A DNA stretch of 12,579 nucleotides from Clostridia bacterium (GTDB taxonomy: Bacteria; UBA6262; WVXT01; JAUXBS01). Location of the stretch: positions 1-12,579 of the forward strand of contig JAUXDE010000047.1 of assembly GCA_030618495.1 (NCBI GenBank), read 5' to 3'. The first letter of the stretch is position 1. Each line of letters starts with the position of its first letter. Positions 1-6,445 of the stretch are shown here, piece after piece. The position numbers and the translations under genes were made by a program. Below the pieces are notes generated by a model that worked only from the letters and a program-made list of their open reading frames with translations, searched no databases and was not told where the DNA came from.

Positions 1-51
1 TTCAAGGAAAGACGACGAAGGCATATCGAGAATATGGCTTGTACTCTGTCT
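1..51. repeat. Possible fragment of a structured repeat module
   Basis: No coding region is visible here. The stretch carries a short hairpin (CATAT at 22-26, loop CGAGA, ATATG at 32-36) preceded by TTCAAGG and GACGACGAAGG. This layout resembles the module at 93-150 inside the neighbouring element, which also has TTCAAGG followed by a short hairpin with different stem bases. I read it as a partial or diverged copy of the same repeat family, cut by the window edge. The resemblance is short and was judged by eye, so it is tentative. Confidence 0.3.
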
Positions 52-294
52 CATAAATTACCGTTATTTTTGAGGCTATAGTCTGAGGTGAATTCAAGGC
101 GTTAGGAGAGCGCAATGCGGTGGCATTGTAACCGACGAAACAACGAAGAAGTCGACCGGAATTTAGCCTCCCGAAGGGCTTCGGGCTTTTGGCCTGTGCC
201 TTTGCAACACTCGGCTTACATACACCAGGTATGCTCGCCTCTCGTTGCTTCGGTGCGGCTCAAAATCCCCTGGCAAAAATAACGGGAATTTATG
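52..294. repeat. Intergenic element with 21-bp terminal inverted repeats
   Basis: The ends 52-72 and 274-294 are inverted copies matching at 20 of 21 positions; the mismatch is 60 against 286. Between them lie a hairpin at 113-128 (CAATGC / GCATTG), a hairpin at 170-185 (CCCGAA / TTCGGG) and a hairpin at 219-233 (CATAC / GTATG). The outer two sit in similar flanking sequence in opposite orientation, so the element is roughly symmetric about its centre. No ORF of useful length is present and I see no clear target-site duplication. It could be a MITE-like or REP/BIME-like dispersed repeat, or a structured RNA. The right end lies just before the ribosome binding site of the gene at 311, so the element forms most of that gene's upstream region. 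The inverted repeats are certain; the class is inference. Confidence 0.7.
170..190 (+). terminator. Terminator-like hairpin inside the intergenic element
   Basis: CCCGAA at 170-175 pairs with TTCGGG at 180-185 around a GGGC loop and is followed by CTTTT. The form is that of a small rho-independent terminator, but the T-run is only four bases and is followed by GG, so termination would be weak. It also marks the centre of the inverted-repeat element and may simply be a structural part of it. Confidence 0.35.
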
Positions 295-310
295 TTAAGG
301 AGCACTTATA

Positions 311-1597
311 ATGGCTGAAATAGCGCCGTTCAACGGGATTTTTTATAACAAGGGTAAGATTGGCGATATTATGAAGGTCGTTGCCCCTCCCTATGATGTT
401 ATTTCCGATGAAGAAAGAGAGAAGTATTACAATAACAGTGAATCCAATATCATACGTATAATACTTGGCAAGGATTCTCCCGGGGATGACAAGGAAAATA
501 ACCGTTATTCCCGCGCGGAGAAATTTATGCTTAAATGGCTGGACGAAGGAATACTTAAAAGAGACGACAAGCCGGCAATTTACCTGCTTGAACAGGAGTA
601 TGGTTTGCCTGACGGTTCAAGAAAAGTAAGGAAGGGCTTCATAAGCCTGGTTAAACTGGACCAATACAATTGGGTGCGTCCTCATGAGAAAACGCTCTCA
701 GGCCCCAGGGAGGACAGGCTCAGGTTGTTCCGGTCCTGCAGGTCGAATTTCAGCCCTATTTTTACATTTTACTCGGACCCTTCAAAGTCAGCGGGTGAAA
801 TTATCGCGGAAAAAGAAAAGTCAGAACCTGACATGATACTTGACAGTATTAAGGGTGTCAGGGAGTCGTTGTGGAAAATTAACGAAGAAGGCCTTGTCCG
901 GAAGTTAGTGGAAATGATGAAGAGCAAGATGTTCTACATCGCTGACGGGCATCACCGTTACGCAACCGCCTTGAACTACCAGTCTCAAATGAAGGCGGCA
1001 AATCCGGGTTCTGGTGGCGATGAGCCTTATAATTACACGATGGTGTATTTCACCAACATGGAAGATGAAGGTATTACTATTTTTCCCACGCACCGCATGG
1101 TAAGGGATTTACCGGATTTCAATATAGATGTTTTAATGAAGAAGTTGGAACTGTATTTTGATATAATATCCTGCGGTGGCAGGGAAGATATGTTAAAGCG
1201 TCTTTCGGATTCTGATGACAACAGCGAAATAGGCATGTATACCGGAGGAGATAATTTTTTCGTGCTTAAACCTGGGAATGAAAATGTCTTAAACAATATT
1301 ATCAAGGGCAGGCCCGGGGCGTATTACAGGTTGAATGTCGCTGTTCTTCACGAACTGGTCATGAACAGGGTTTTAAACGTGTCCGGGGACACGTTTAAGA
1401 ATATTGTTTATTCCAAGGATGTGGACGAGGTTATAAAAAAAGTGAAGGAAGGTTCGGTTCAAGCGGGATTCATGCTTAAGCCCATTGGTATATCCGAACT
1501 CAGGGATGTGGTGGAATCCGGGGAGTTAATGCCCAGAAAGGCAACTTACTTCTTCCCGAAGCTTTTAAGCGGCATGGTTATTAACAGGATAAAATGA
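311..1597 (+). CDS. DUF1015 family protein
   Basis: This 428-residue cytoplasmic protein matches the DUF1015 family in length and motifs. I see the N-terminal VAPPYDVIS (residues 24-32), the HEKTLSGPREDRLRL block (125-139), the hallmark ADGHHRYATAL (211-221) and FPTHRMV (258-264). The His- and Asp-rich central motif suggests a metal or phosphate-binding catalytic site, but I know of no established biochemical activity for the family. In some bacteria members lie near serine biosynthesis genes; nothing here supports that link. The ATG at 311 has a good Shine-Dalgarno sequence (AAGGAGC, 297-303). The stop overlaps the next start by 4 nt (ATGA), indicating translational coupling to the TPR gene. 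There is no signal peptide or membrane segment. Family assignment is firm; function is unknown. Confidence 0.88.
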   Translation: MAEIAPFNGIFYNKGKIGDIMKVVAPPYDVISDEEREKYYNNSESNIIRIILGKDSPGDDKENNRYSRAEKFMLKWLDEGILKRDDKPAIYLLEQEYGLPDGSRKVRKGFISLVKLDQYNWVRPHEKTLSGPREDRLRLFRSCRSNFSPIFTFYSDPSKSAGEIIAEKEKSEPDMILDSIKGVRESLWKINEEGLVRKLVEMMKSKMFYIADGHHRYATALNYQSQMKAANPGSGGDEPYNYTMVYFTNMEDEGITIFPTHRMVRDLPDFNIDVLMKKLELYFDIISCGGREDMLKRLSDSDDNSEIGMYTGGDNFFVLKPGNENVLNNIIKGRPGAYYRLNVAVLHELVMNRVLNVSGDTFKNIVYSKDVDEVIKKVKEGSVQAGFMLKPIGISELRDVVESGELMPRKATYFFPKLLSGMVINRIK

Positions 1598-3069
1598 AAA
1601 TGGCTTTAAATAAAATGAAATCATTGTTGATTATAACAGTTCTTGCCTGCGTTATCTTTACGGGTGGGGCTGACGCTTTCAACGTTGAAGCAACGTCGCT
1701 TTTTCATTATATAATGGGAATGTTGTACTTGTATGACGGGGAAGTGGATAAAACCGTCCATGAGTTTGAAAAAGCCGTGAGCCTGGATGATAGTTCGCTT
1801 CTACTGCGTAAAAGCGCCATGGAACTGTATTTTTCCAGTATGGACTATGATAAGACGGAGGAAGAAGCAAAAAAGATTTTACAGCTAAACGGGGACGATA
1901 TTCAAGCCGCCAGGTACATGGCGGAGATTGCCGCAATATATAAAAAGGACATTAATGAAGCGGTGAAGTATCAGAAAAAAGTAATAGAACTTGAGCCGGA
2001 CGATATACAATCGAGGTTCTTTATGGCGGCCCTGTACGGGGAACTTGAGGATGTGAAGTCTGCTGAAAGGGAGTATAAGAAAATAATAGAGCTTGATAGA
2101 AAAAATATTCAGGTGTATTTCCTGCTGGCTTCAATCTATGAATATGAAAAAAACCATAAAAAAGCGCTCAAATGTTACAAGCGTTTAATGAGAATGGAAC
2201 CGGGGAATCCCGGGATTTACAACGGGCTCGGCACGCTGTATTACAACATGAAAAAAACCTCAAAAGCCAAAAAGTTATTCCTGGAGTGCTTAACGCTTGA
2301 CCCTGATAACCTGAAGGCGTTATATCATCTTGCCCAGATAAATGAAGATGCCGGGGAAATTGAGAAGGTTATTCATTACCTGGAAAAGATAAACAAGCTT
2401 CAGCCGAATATAGTTCAAACTCACGTACACCTTGGCATCGATTATATTGAAGTGGGAAGAATTGATGATGCGGTTGAAATCATGCGGAAGGCGGCGGAAA
2501 TTGATTCTGAGAAAAGTTCCGTGTGGACTATAATGGGAATAGCTCTTGAGCATAAGAAAATTTATGATAAAGCCATAGAGGCTTTTTCCAGCGCAATTGA
2601 AATAAATCCGAACAAAAAGGAGAATTACTTCCATCTCGGTCTTTGTTATGATAACCTTAAGAAGCATGAAGAATCGGACAATGCTTTTAAAAAGGCGATT
2701 AATATTGATCCGGGATTCGCCCAGGCGCTTAATTATCTCGGTTATTCATGGGCAGAGAGGGGAGTAAATCTTGATGAAGCGCTCGTTCACGTGAAGGATG
2801 CGCTTAAGGCCGAACCTGGTAACGGGGCGTTTATAGACAGCCTGGGCTGGATATACTACAAACAGGGCAGGCACAAAGAAGCTGAGCAGTTGCTGAGGAA
2901 AGCCTCAAAATTGGTAGAGGATCCTGTTATATACGAACATCTGGGGGATGTTTATTCCGAACTTGGGATTGTCGGCAAGGCGATTGCTTCTTACAGGAAA
3001 GCGCGGGGGCTTGATCCTGACAAAGATGAATTAAAGAATAAAATGAATAAACTCAGGAAAGGAAAATAA
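1594..3069 (+). CDS. Secreted tetratricopeptide-repeat (TPR) protein
   Basis: The 491-residue product starts with a signal peptide: basic N-region, hydrophobic LLIITVLACVIF and a probable signal peptidase I site after GADA near residue 28. There is a Cys in the hydrophobic core, but the VLAC context is a poor lipobox. The rest is about 12-13 consecutive TPR units of about 34 residues from near residue 35 to 480, many with the typical A-x-x-x-Y/F-x-K-A-I-x-x-x-P pattern, as in the units ending INPN and IDPG. TPR solenoids are protein-interaction scaffolds, so a periplasmic or envelope assembly role is likely, but no partner can be named. AGGA at 1586-1589 precedes the ATG; in-frame ATGs at 1600 and 1615 are alternatives. 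It overlaps the DUF1015 gene by 4 nt. A TPR gene before ispE is, as I recall, seen in some deltaproteobacteria. Confidence 0.88.
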   Translation: MKMALNKMKSLLIITVLACVIFTGGADAFNVEATSLFHYIMGMLYLYDGEVDKTVHEFEKAVSLDDSSLLLRKSAMELYFSSMDYDKTEEEAKKILQLNGDDIQAARYMAEIAAIYKKDINEAVKYQKKVIELEPDDIQSRFFMAALYGELEDVKSAEREYKKIIELDRKNIQVYFLLASIYEYEKNHKKALKCYKRLMRMEPGNPGIYNGLGTLYYNMKKTSKAKKLFLECLTLDPDNLKALYHLAQINEDAGEIEKVIHYLEKINKLQPNIVQTHVHLGIDYIEVGRIDDAVEIMRKAAEIDSEKSSVWTIMGIALEHKKIYDKAIEAFSSAIEINPNKKENYFHLGLCYDNLKKHEESDNAFKKAINIDPGFAQALNYLGYSWAERGVNLDEALVHVKDALKAEPGNGAFIDSLGWIYYKQGRHKEAEQLLRKASKLVEDPVIYEHLGDVYSELGIVGKAIASYRKARGLDPDKDELKNKMNKLRKGK

Positions 3070-3090
3070 ATTTCAAACAAGCAACAATCC

Positions 3091-3113
3091 CTAGTGTAGT
3101 AACACTACACTAG
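3091..3113. repeat. Perfect 23-bp palindrome between the TPR gene and ispE
   Basis: The arms CTAGTGTAGT (3091-3100) and ACTACACTAG (3104-3113) are perfect inverted repeats around AAC. No T-run follows, so it is not a standard rho-independent terminator in either direction. It ends 20 bp before the ispE start, where it could be an operator, an mRNA stability hairpin at an operon junction, or a short REP-like repeat. The structure is certain; the role is not. Confidence 0.6.
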
Positions 3114-3133
3114 CGCGGTGTAAAGGTAAAAAG

Positions 3134-3985
3134 ATGAAGGTTATTGCGCCGGCAAAAATAAACCTGTATCTTGAAATTCTGGGCAGGGATAGAAACGGGT
3201 ATCACAGGATTAAAACGGTTTTTCAGTCCGTCAAGCTCTATGATGAAATAATCTTGTCGGAAACAAAACACGATAAAATAGAAGTTGCCTGCTACAATGA
3301 TAAAAAGAAGAGATTAAAAGGACTTTCAGGGAAGAAGAACATTGTTTATAAAACTGCATTGCTCTTGAAGCAGCAGTATAAAGTTAACAAAGGTGCCAGG
3401 ATAAGGATTAACAAGAGTATTCCCGTTGCCGCGGGGTTGGGCGGCGGCTCATCCGATGCCGCAGCGGCGCTGTCAGGGTTGAACAGCCTATGGAAACTCA
3501 GGATTGAACGGAATGAACTTATTCATATAGCCCGGAAGCTTGGAGCAGACGTGCCGTTCTTTCTTTTCGGGGATACTGCCCTGGGAGAAGGTTACGGCGA
3601 TGTTGTTTCACCGTTTCCCCACATAGGCAGGAAATGGGTTTTACTGGTCAAGCCGGATTTCGCGGTTAAGACGAAATGGGTTTATGATAAAGTAAATAAA
3701 AAGAAGAGTCTGACAAATGATATTAATGTTAACAGGATTAAAAGGTTGTTGCGTGAAAATCCGGGTAAATTGTTGTTTAACAGGCTGGAGGAGGTGGTGG
3801 TTACAAGGTACCCTGTAATTAACAGGATAAAGAAATATCTTGTTGATAACGGGGCGGAATTTTCAATGATGTCAGGCAGTGGTCCTACTGTTTTTGCTTT
3901 TGTTGAGAACAGGAAAACCGGAATTAAACTAAAAAAAGAAATTGTAAAAATGTTTAATTGTTCTTCATGGTTGATTACAACGTAA
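3134..3985 (+). CDS. ispE: 4-diphosphocytidyl-2-C-methyl-D-erythritol kinase (IspE)
   Basis: IspE is the GHMP-family kinase of the MEP isoprenoid pathway. It uses ATP to phosphorylate the 2-hydroxyl of CDP-methylerythritol. The 283-residue length is typical. The N-terminal APAKINLYLEILG (5-17) holds the conserved catalytic Lys8. NGYHRIKTVFQSV (21-33) is the substrate-binding block. PVAAGLGGGSSDAAAAL (97-113) is the GHMP glycine-rich ATP loop. GADVPFF (137-143) holds the catalytic Asp139, and SGSGPTVFAF (247-256) is the C-terminal GHMP motif. All key residues are present. The ATG follows AAAGG with about 7 nt spacing. It is the first gene of the conserved ispE-spoVG-glmU-prs-rplY-pth order and shows that the organism makes isoprenoids by the non-mevalonate route. 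Confidence 0.96.
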   Translation: MKVIAPAKINLYLEILGRDRNGYHRIKTVFQSVKLYDEIILSETKHDKIEVACYNDKKKRLKGLSGKKNIVYKTALLLKQQYKVNKGARIRINKSIPVAAGLGGGSSDAAAALSGLNSLWKLRIERNELIHIARKLGADVPFFLFGDTALGEGYGDVVSPFPHIGRKWVLLVKPDFAVKTKWVYDKVNKKKSLTNDINVNRIKRLLRENPGKLLFNRLEEVVVTRYPVINRIKKYLVDNGAEFSMMSGSGPTVFAFVENRKTGIKLKKEIVKMFNCSSWLITT

Positions 3986-4027
3986 GACAGAGCACAAGTG
4001 CTAGATTAAAATGAGGAGGAGCTGAGA

Positions 4028-4462
4028 ATGCAGATTACCGAGATTCGCGTGTATCCGAGGAACGAAGAGAAACTAAAAGCTTTTATAACGGTGACTTTCG
4101 ATGATGCATTTGTCGTCCGTAATCTGAAGGTGATTCAGACCAAGGAAAACCTGTTTGTGGCGATGCCTTCAAGGAAAATGGCTGATGGTACCCATAAGGA
4201 TATAGCCCATCCCATTAACAACGAAACCCGCAAGCATATTGAGGAAAAAGTACTTGCTGCCTACAAGCAGAAAATAAGCGAAGAAGGTGTTGAGAAAAAA
4301 TCTGCGCCTGAACAAAAAATAAGCGAAGAAAATGTTGAGAAAAAACCCGCGCCTGAACAAAAAACAAGCGAAGAAGGTGTTGAGAAAAAACCCGCGCCTG
4401 CCAGGACGGAATTTGGAGGAGGGGAAACTTCTGCTACGGAAGCAGAAGACAAGGTGGAATAA
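4028..4462 (+). CDS. spoVG: SpoVG family nucleic-acid-binding regulator with repeated C-terminal tail
   Basis: Residues 1-80, beginning MQITEIRVYP and including VAMPSRKMADGTHKDIAHPI (44-63), form a complete SpoVG domain. SpoVG binds DNA and RNA and, in Gram-positives, affects septation, sporulation and virulence gene expression. It is also present in many non-sporulating phyla, so it does not imply sporulation here. The family is usually about 85-100 residues; this one is 144 because of three tandem 15-residue units (81-125) plus a Gly/Glu-rich end. The tail is charged (E and K), proline-containing and probably disordered. An AGGAGG Shine-Dalgarno sequence (4014-4019) fixes the start. A weak hairpin (AGCAC / GTGCT, 3991-4002) lies in the ispE-spoVG gap. 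The position before glmU-prs matches the Bacillus order, with purR and yabJ absent. Confidence 0.95.
   Translation: MQITEIRVYPRNEEKLKAFITVTFDDAFVVRNLKVIQTKENLFVAMPSRKMADGTHKDIAHPINNETRKHIEEKVLAAYKQKISEEGVEKKSAPEQKISEENVEKKPAPEQKTSEEGVEKKPAPARTEFGGGETSATEAEDKVE
4268..4402 (+). repeat. Three 45-bp in-frame tandem repeats in spoVG
   Basis: Three consecutive 45-bp units encode QKISEEGVEKKSAPE, QKISEENVEKKPAPE and QKTSEEGVEKKPAPA. They differ at only a few bases each, so duplication was fairly recent or the copies are kept alike. The unit length is a multiple of three, so changes in copy number keep the reading frame. Confidence 0.9.
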
Positions 4463-4489
4463 GACAGCCGGACCACACTATCGTTAACT

Positions 4490-4561
4490 TGGGGAGTAGC
4501 CAAGTCGGTAAGGCAACGGCCTTTGGCGCCGTGATCATAGGTTCGAGTCCTATCTCCCCAG
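4490..4561 (+). tRNA. tRNA-Gln (anticodon TTG)
   Basis: A full 72-nt cloverleaf can be drawn by hand. The acceptor TGGGGAG (4490-4496) pairs with CTCCCCA (4554-4560), and the discriminator base is G4561. The D arm is GCC / GGC, the anticodon stem is ACGGC / GCCGT with loop CTTTGGC (anticodon TTG), the variable loop is GATC and the T arm is ATAGG-TTCGAGT-CCTAT. The weak first U-A pair and G discriminator are known identity elements of glutamine tRNA. CCA is not encoded, so it must be added by nucleotidyltransferase. It lies 27 nt after spoVG in the same direction with no promoter I can recognise, so it is probably processed from a longer transcript. Confidence 0.95.
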
Positions 4562-4573
4562 TGGAAACTAGTA

Positions 4574-4622
4574 AAATAGGGACAGACACCTATTTATTTG
4601 AAGTGTCCGAAAAAATCGGACA
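4574..4622. repeat. REP-like pair of hairpins after tRNA-Gln
   Basis: Two perfect hairpins stand side by side: AAATAGG (4574-4580) with CCTATTT (4589-4595), and TGTCCGA (4604-4610) with TCGGACA (4616-4622) around AAAAA. GGACA at 4580-4584 could also pair with TGTCC at 4604-4608, giving an alternative fold. There is no T-run for termination. The block GGGACAGACACCTATTT looks to me like a palindrome that recurs in REP or RAYT-type repeats of other genomes, but that is memory and cannot be checked here. The rest of the 127-bp tRNA-glmU gap shows no clear promoter. Confidence 0.5.
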
Positions 4623-4688
4623 GTTGAAATTGTCTGCGCCGGATGGAAAGATGCGCGATATATAAATTATGAACCTGAAGATTACTTT

Positions 4689-5459
4689 ATGAAAATGATG
4701 AAAAAGAAAAATATTCTGTCAATCATTCTTGCCGCCGGCGAAGGAACCCGGATGAAATCCTCCCTGCCCAAGGTGCTTCACAGGATATCCGGCAAACCCA
4801 TGATAGAATATGTGTTGGATTCGGTTACAGGGGCCGGTTGCAGGGAAAATTATGTTGTTGTGGGGTATGAAAAGGAAAAAGTAAAAAAAGCGATTAGAGG
4901 AAACAGTTATAAGGGTAAAGTGAAGTTCATTGAGCAAAGCCCGCTTCTCGGTTCAGGTCATGCGGTTATGCAGGCAAAGAAGCTGCTGGGCAAATTCACG
5001 GGGGACATTGTTGTTACCTGCGGGGATGTGCCGCTGTTAACTACAAAAACATTGAAATGCTTGATTAACTTTCATGCCAGCCAGGCAAACGATACAACCG
5101 TGTTGACCGCGGTGGTTGATAACCCTTTTGGATACGGCAGGGTAATTGTGAGCGCCAATGGCAGGGTCACTAAAATCGTTGAGGAGAGAGACGCCACACA
5201 CGCGCAGAGAACAATTAACAGGATAAATACGGGGATATACTGTTTTAAAGCGCGGGAGCTGTTTAAAGCGCTTGATAAGGTAAAACCCGATAATAAGAAA
5301 AAGGAGTATTACCTTACGGATGTTGTTAAGATAATGTCCGGCGCGCGTAAGAAGGTGGGGTTTAAGGAAGCGCCCGACAGCAGGGAAGTAGCAGGAGTTA
5401 ATACCGCCGGGCAGCTTGCAATGGCGGAGAAGTACCTTTTGCGGGGAAAAGGAAAATAA
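4689..5459 (+). CDS. glmU: One-domain GlmU-type UDP-N-acetylglucosamine pyrophosphorylase
   Basis: The 256-residue protein is the nucleotidyltransferase half of GlmU, which joins GlcNAc-1-phosphate and UTP to give UDP-GlcNAc, the precursor of peptidoglycan and lipopolysaccharide. LAAGEGTRMKSSLPKVLH (14-31) is the uridylyltransferase signature. GSGHAV (88-93), GDVPLL (112-117), NPFGYGR (145-151), INTGIY (179-184) and VAGVNTAGQL (234-243) follow in the expected order. Full-length GlmU is about 450 residues, with a left-handed beta-helix that acetylates GlcN-1-P. Here the protein ends just after the linker, and prs starts 25 bp later with no trace of the missing domain, so it looks like a natural short form rather than a frameshift. 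No strong Shine-Dalgarno sequence is seen; ATGs at 4695 and 4698 are possible starts. A different sugar substrate cannot be excluded. Confidence 0.88.
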   Translation: MKMMKKKNILSIILAAGEGTRMKSSLPKVLHRISGKPMIEYVLDSVTGAGCRENYVVVGYEKEKVKKAIRGNSYKGKVKFIEQSPLLGSGHAVMQAKKLLGKFTGDIVVTCGDVPLLTTKTLKCLINFHASQANDTTVLTAVVDNPFGYGRVIVSANGRVTKIVEERDATHAQRTINRINTGIYCFKARELFKALDKVKPDNKKKEYYLTDVVKIMSGARKKVGFKEAPDSREVAGVNTAGQLAMAEKYLLRGKGK

Positions 5460-5484
5460 ACATTCAAGGGAGGGAAAAGAATCA

Positions 5485-6426
5485 ATGGAATACGGTAAAC
5501 TAAAAATATTCAGCGGGCGGGCCAATCCAAAATTGACGAAGAAGATATGCGATTATATCAAAGTTTCGTCCGGGGCTATAAAGGTTACCACGTTTTCAGA
5601 CAAGGAATGCAGGGTGCAGATCAGGGAAAACGTGCGGGGAGCCGACTGTTTCATCATTCAGTCCACATCAATGCCGGCAAATGATAACCTCATGGAACTT
5701 CTGCTTATAATTGACGCCCTCTCACGCGCTTCGGCAAGCAGGATTACGGCTGTCATGCCTTATTACGGGTACGCCAGGCAGGATAAGAAGGACGAGCCGC
5801 GAGTTCCGATAACGGCAAGGCTCGTTGCCGACCTGATTACGACGGCGGGGGCGAACAGGGTGCTGACAATGGACCTGCACGCTTCACAGATACAGGGATT
5901 TTTCAAAATTCCCGTGGACCATCTTTACGCCAGGCCCGTTTTCCTTGAGTATGTGAAGATGATGGGAATGCAGGATATAGTGGTGGTTTCACCCGATACA
6001 GGCGGCGCCGAGAGAGCGCGGTCTTTTGCCAAGAGATTGGGCGCGTCCATGGCAATCGCAGACAAACGGCGGTCTGCCCCTAACAAGGCTTCCGTTATGC
6101 ATATAATAGGAAAGGTAAAGGACAAAAACATAATTATACTTGACGACATTGTTGATACCGCGGGAACTTTAACTGAAGTTGCAAAAACGTTAAAGAAAAA
6201 GGGAGCAAATGATATTTACGCGGCATGTACCCATGGGGTATTGTCGGGTGAAGCCATTGAAAGAATCAATAAATCGCCATTGAAAGGATTGTTGATATCG
6301 GATTCAATGAGCCTGTCGCACCTGAAGAGCAAGAAGAAGATTAAGGTGGTTTCCGTGGCGCCGCTTCTGGGAGAAGCGATTTTAAGGACCCATAGCAATT
6401 CGTCAATAAATGATTTATTTTTGTAA
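5485..6426 (+). CDS. prs: Ribose-phosphate pyrophosphokinase (PRPP synthetase)
   Basis: Prs transfers the pyrophosphate group of ATP to ribose-5-phosphate, making PRPP for purine, pyrimidine, histidine, tryptophan and NAD synthesis. The 313-residue length is that of bacterial class I enzymes. Recognisable blocks are the N-terminal KLKIFSGRANPKL, FSDKECRVQIRENVRG, the ATP-binding MPYYGYARQDKKDEPRVPIT, the catalytic-region TMDLHASQIQGFF, VVSPDTGGAERAR, and the PRPP-binding IILDDIVDTAGTLTE. The reading frame is open from an ATG at 5416 inside glmU. The ATG at 5485 is preferred because the homologous sequence begins there and AGGGAGGG lies about 10 nt upstream. It follows glmU as in Bacillus and precedes rplY by 19 nt. 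Confidence 0.97.
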   Translation: MEYGKLKIFSGRANPKLTKKICDYIKVSSGAIKVTTFSDKECRVQIRENVRGADCFIIQSTSMPANDNLMELLLIIDALSRASASRITAVMPYYGYARQDKKDEPRVPITARLVADLITTAGANRVLTMDLHASQIQGFFKIPVDHLYARPVFLEYVKMMGMQDIVVVSPDTGGAERARSFAKRLGASMAIADKRRSAPNKASVMHIIGKVKDKNIIILDDIVDTAGTLTEVAKTLKKKGANDIYAACTHGVLSGEAIERINKSPLKGLLISDSMSLSHLKSKKKIKVVSVAPLLGEAILRTHSNSSINDLFL

Positions 6427-6445
6427 AAAAAACTAGGAGGTAGAT

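Noticed and set aside
52-294. CRISPR array or phage attachment site in the left intergenic region
   Set aside because: There are no regularly spaced direct repeats and no integrase or cas gene. The structure is an inverted repeat.
3091-3113. Rho-independent terminator after the TPR gene
   Set aside because: The stem is good, but no T-run follows in either direction.
4169-4503. Long open frames on the minus strand opposite the spoVG tail
   Set aside because: They mirror the Glu/Lys repeats (giving Phe/Ser runs), have no ribosome binding site or family resemblance, and overlap a certain gene.
1581-5224. Recurring TTAACAGGAT(T/A)A strings (about 1582, 3729, 3820, 5216)
   Set aside because: They fall in frame and encode Asn-Arg-Ile with the genome's preferred AAC and AGG codons. 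This is codon usage plus common residues, not a dispersed regulatory repeat.
5416-5484. Upstream extension of prs to the ATG at 5416
   Set aside because: It overlaps the glmU coding end, lacks family similarity, and the ATG at 5485 has a ribosome binding site and the expected N-terminus.
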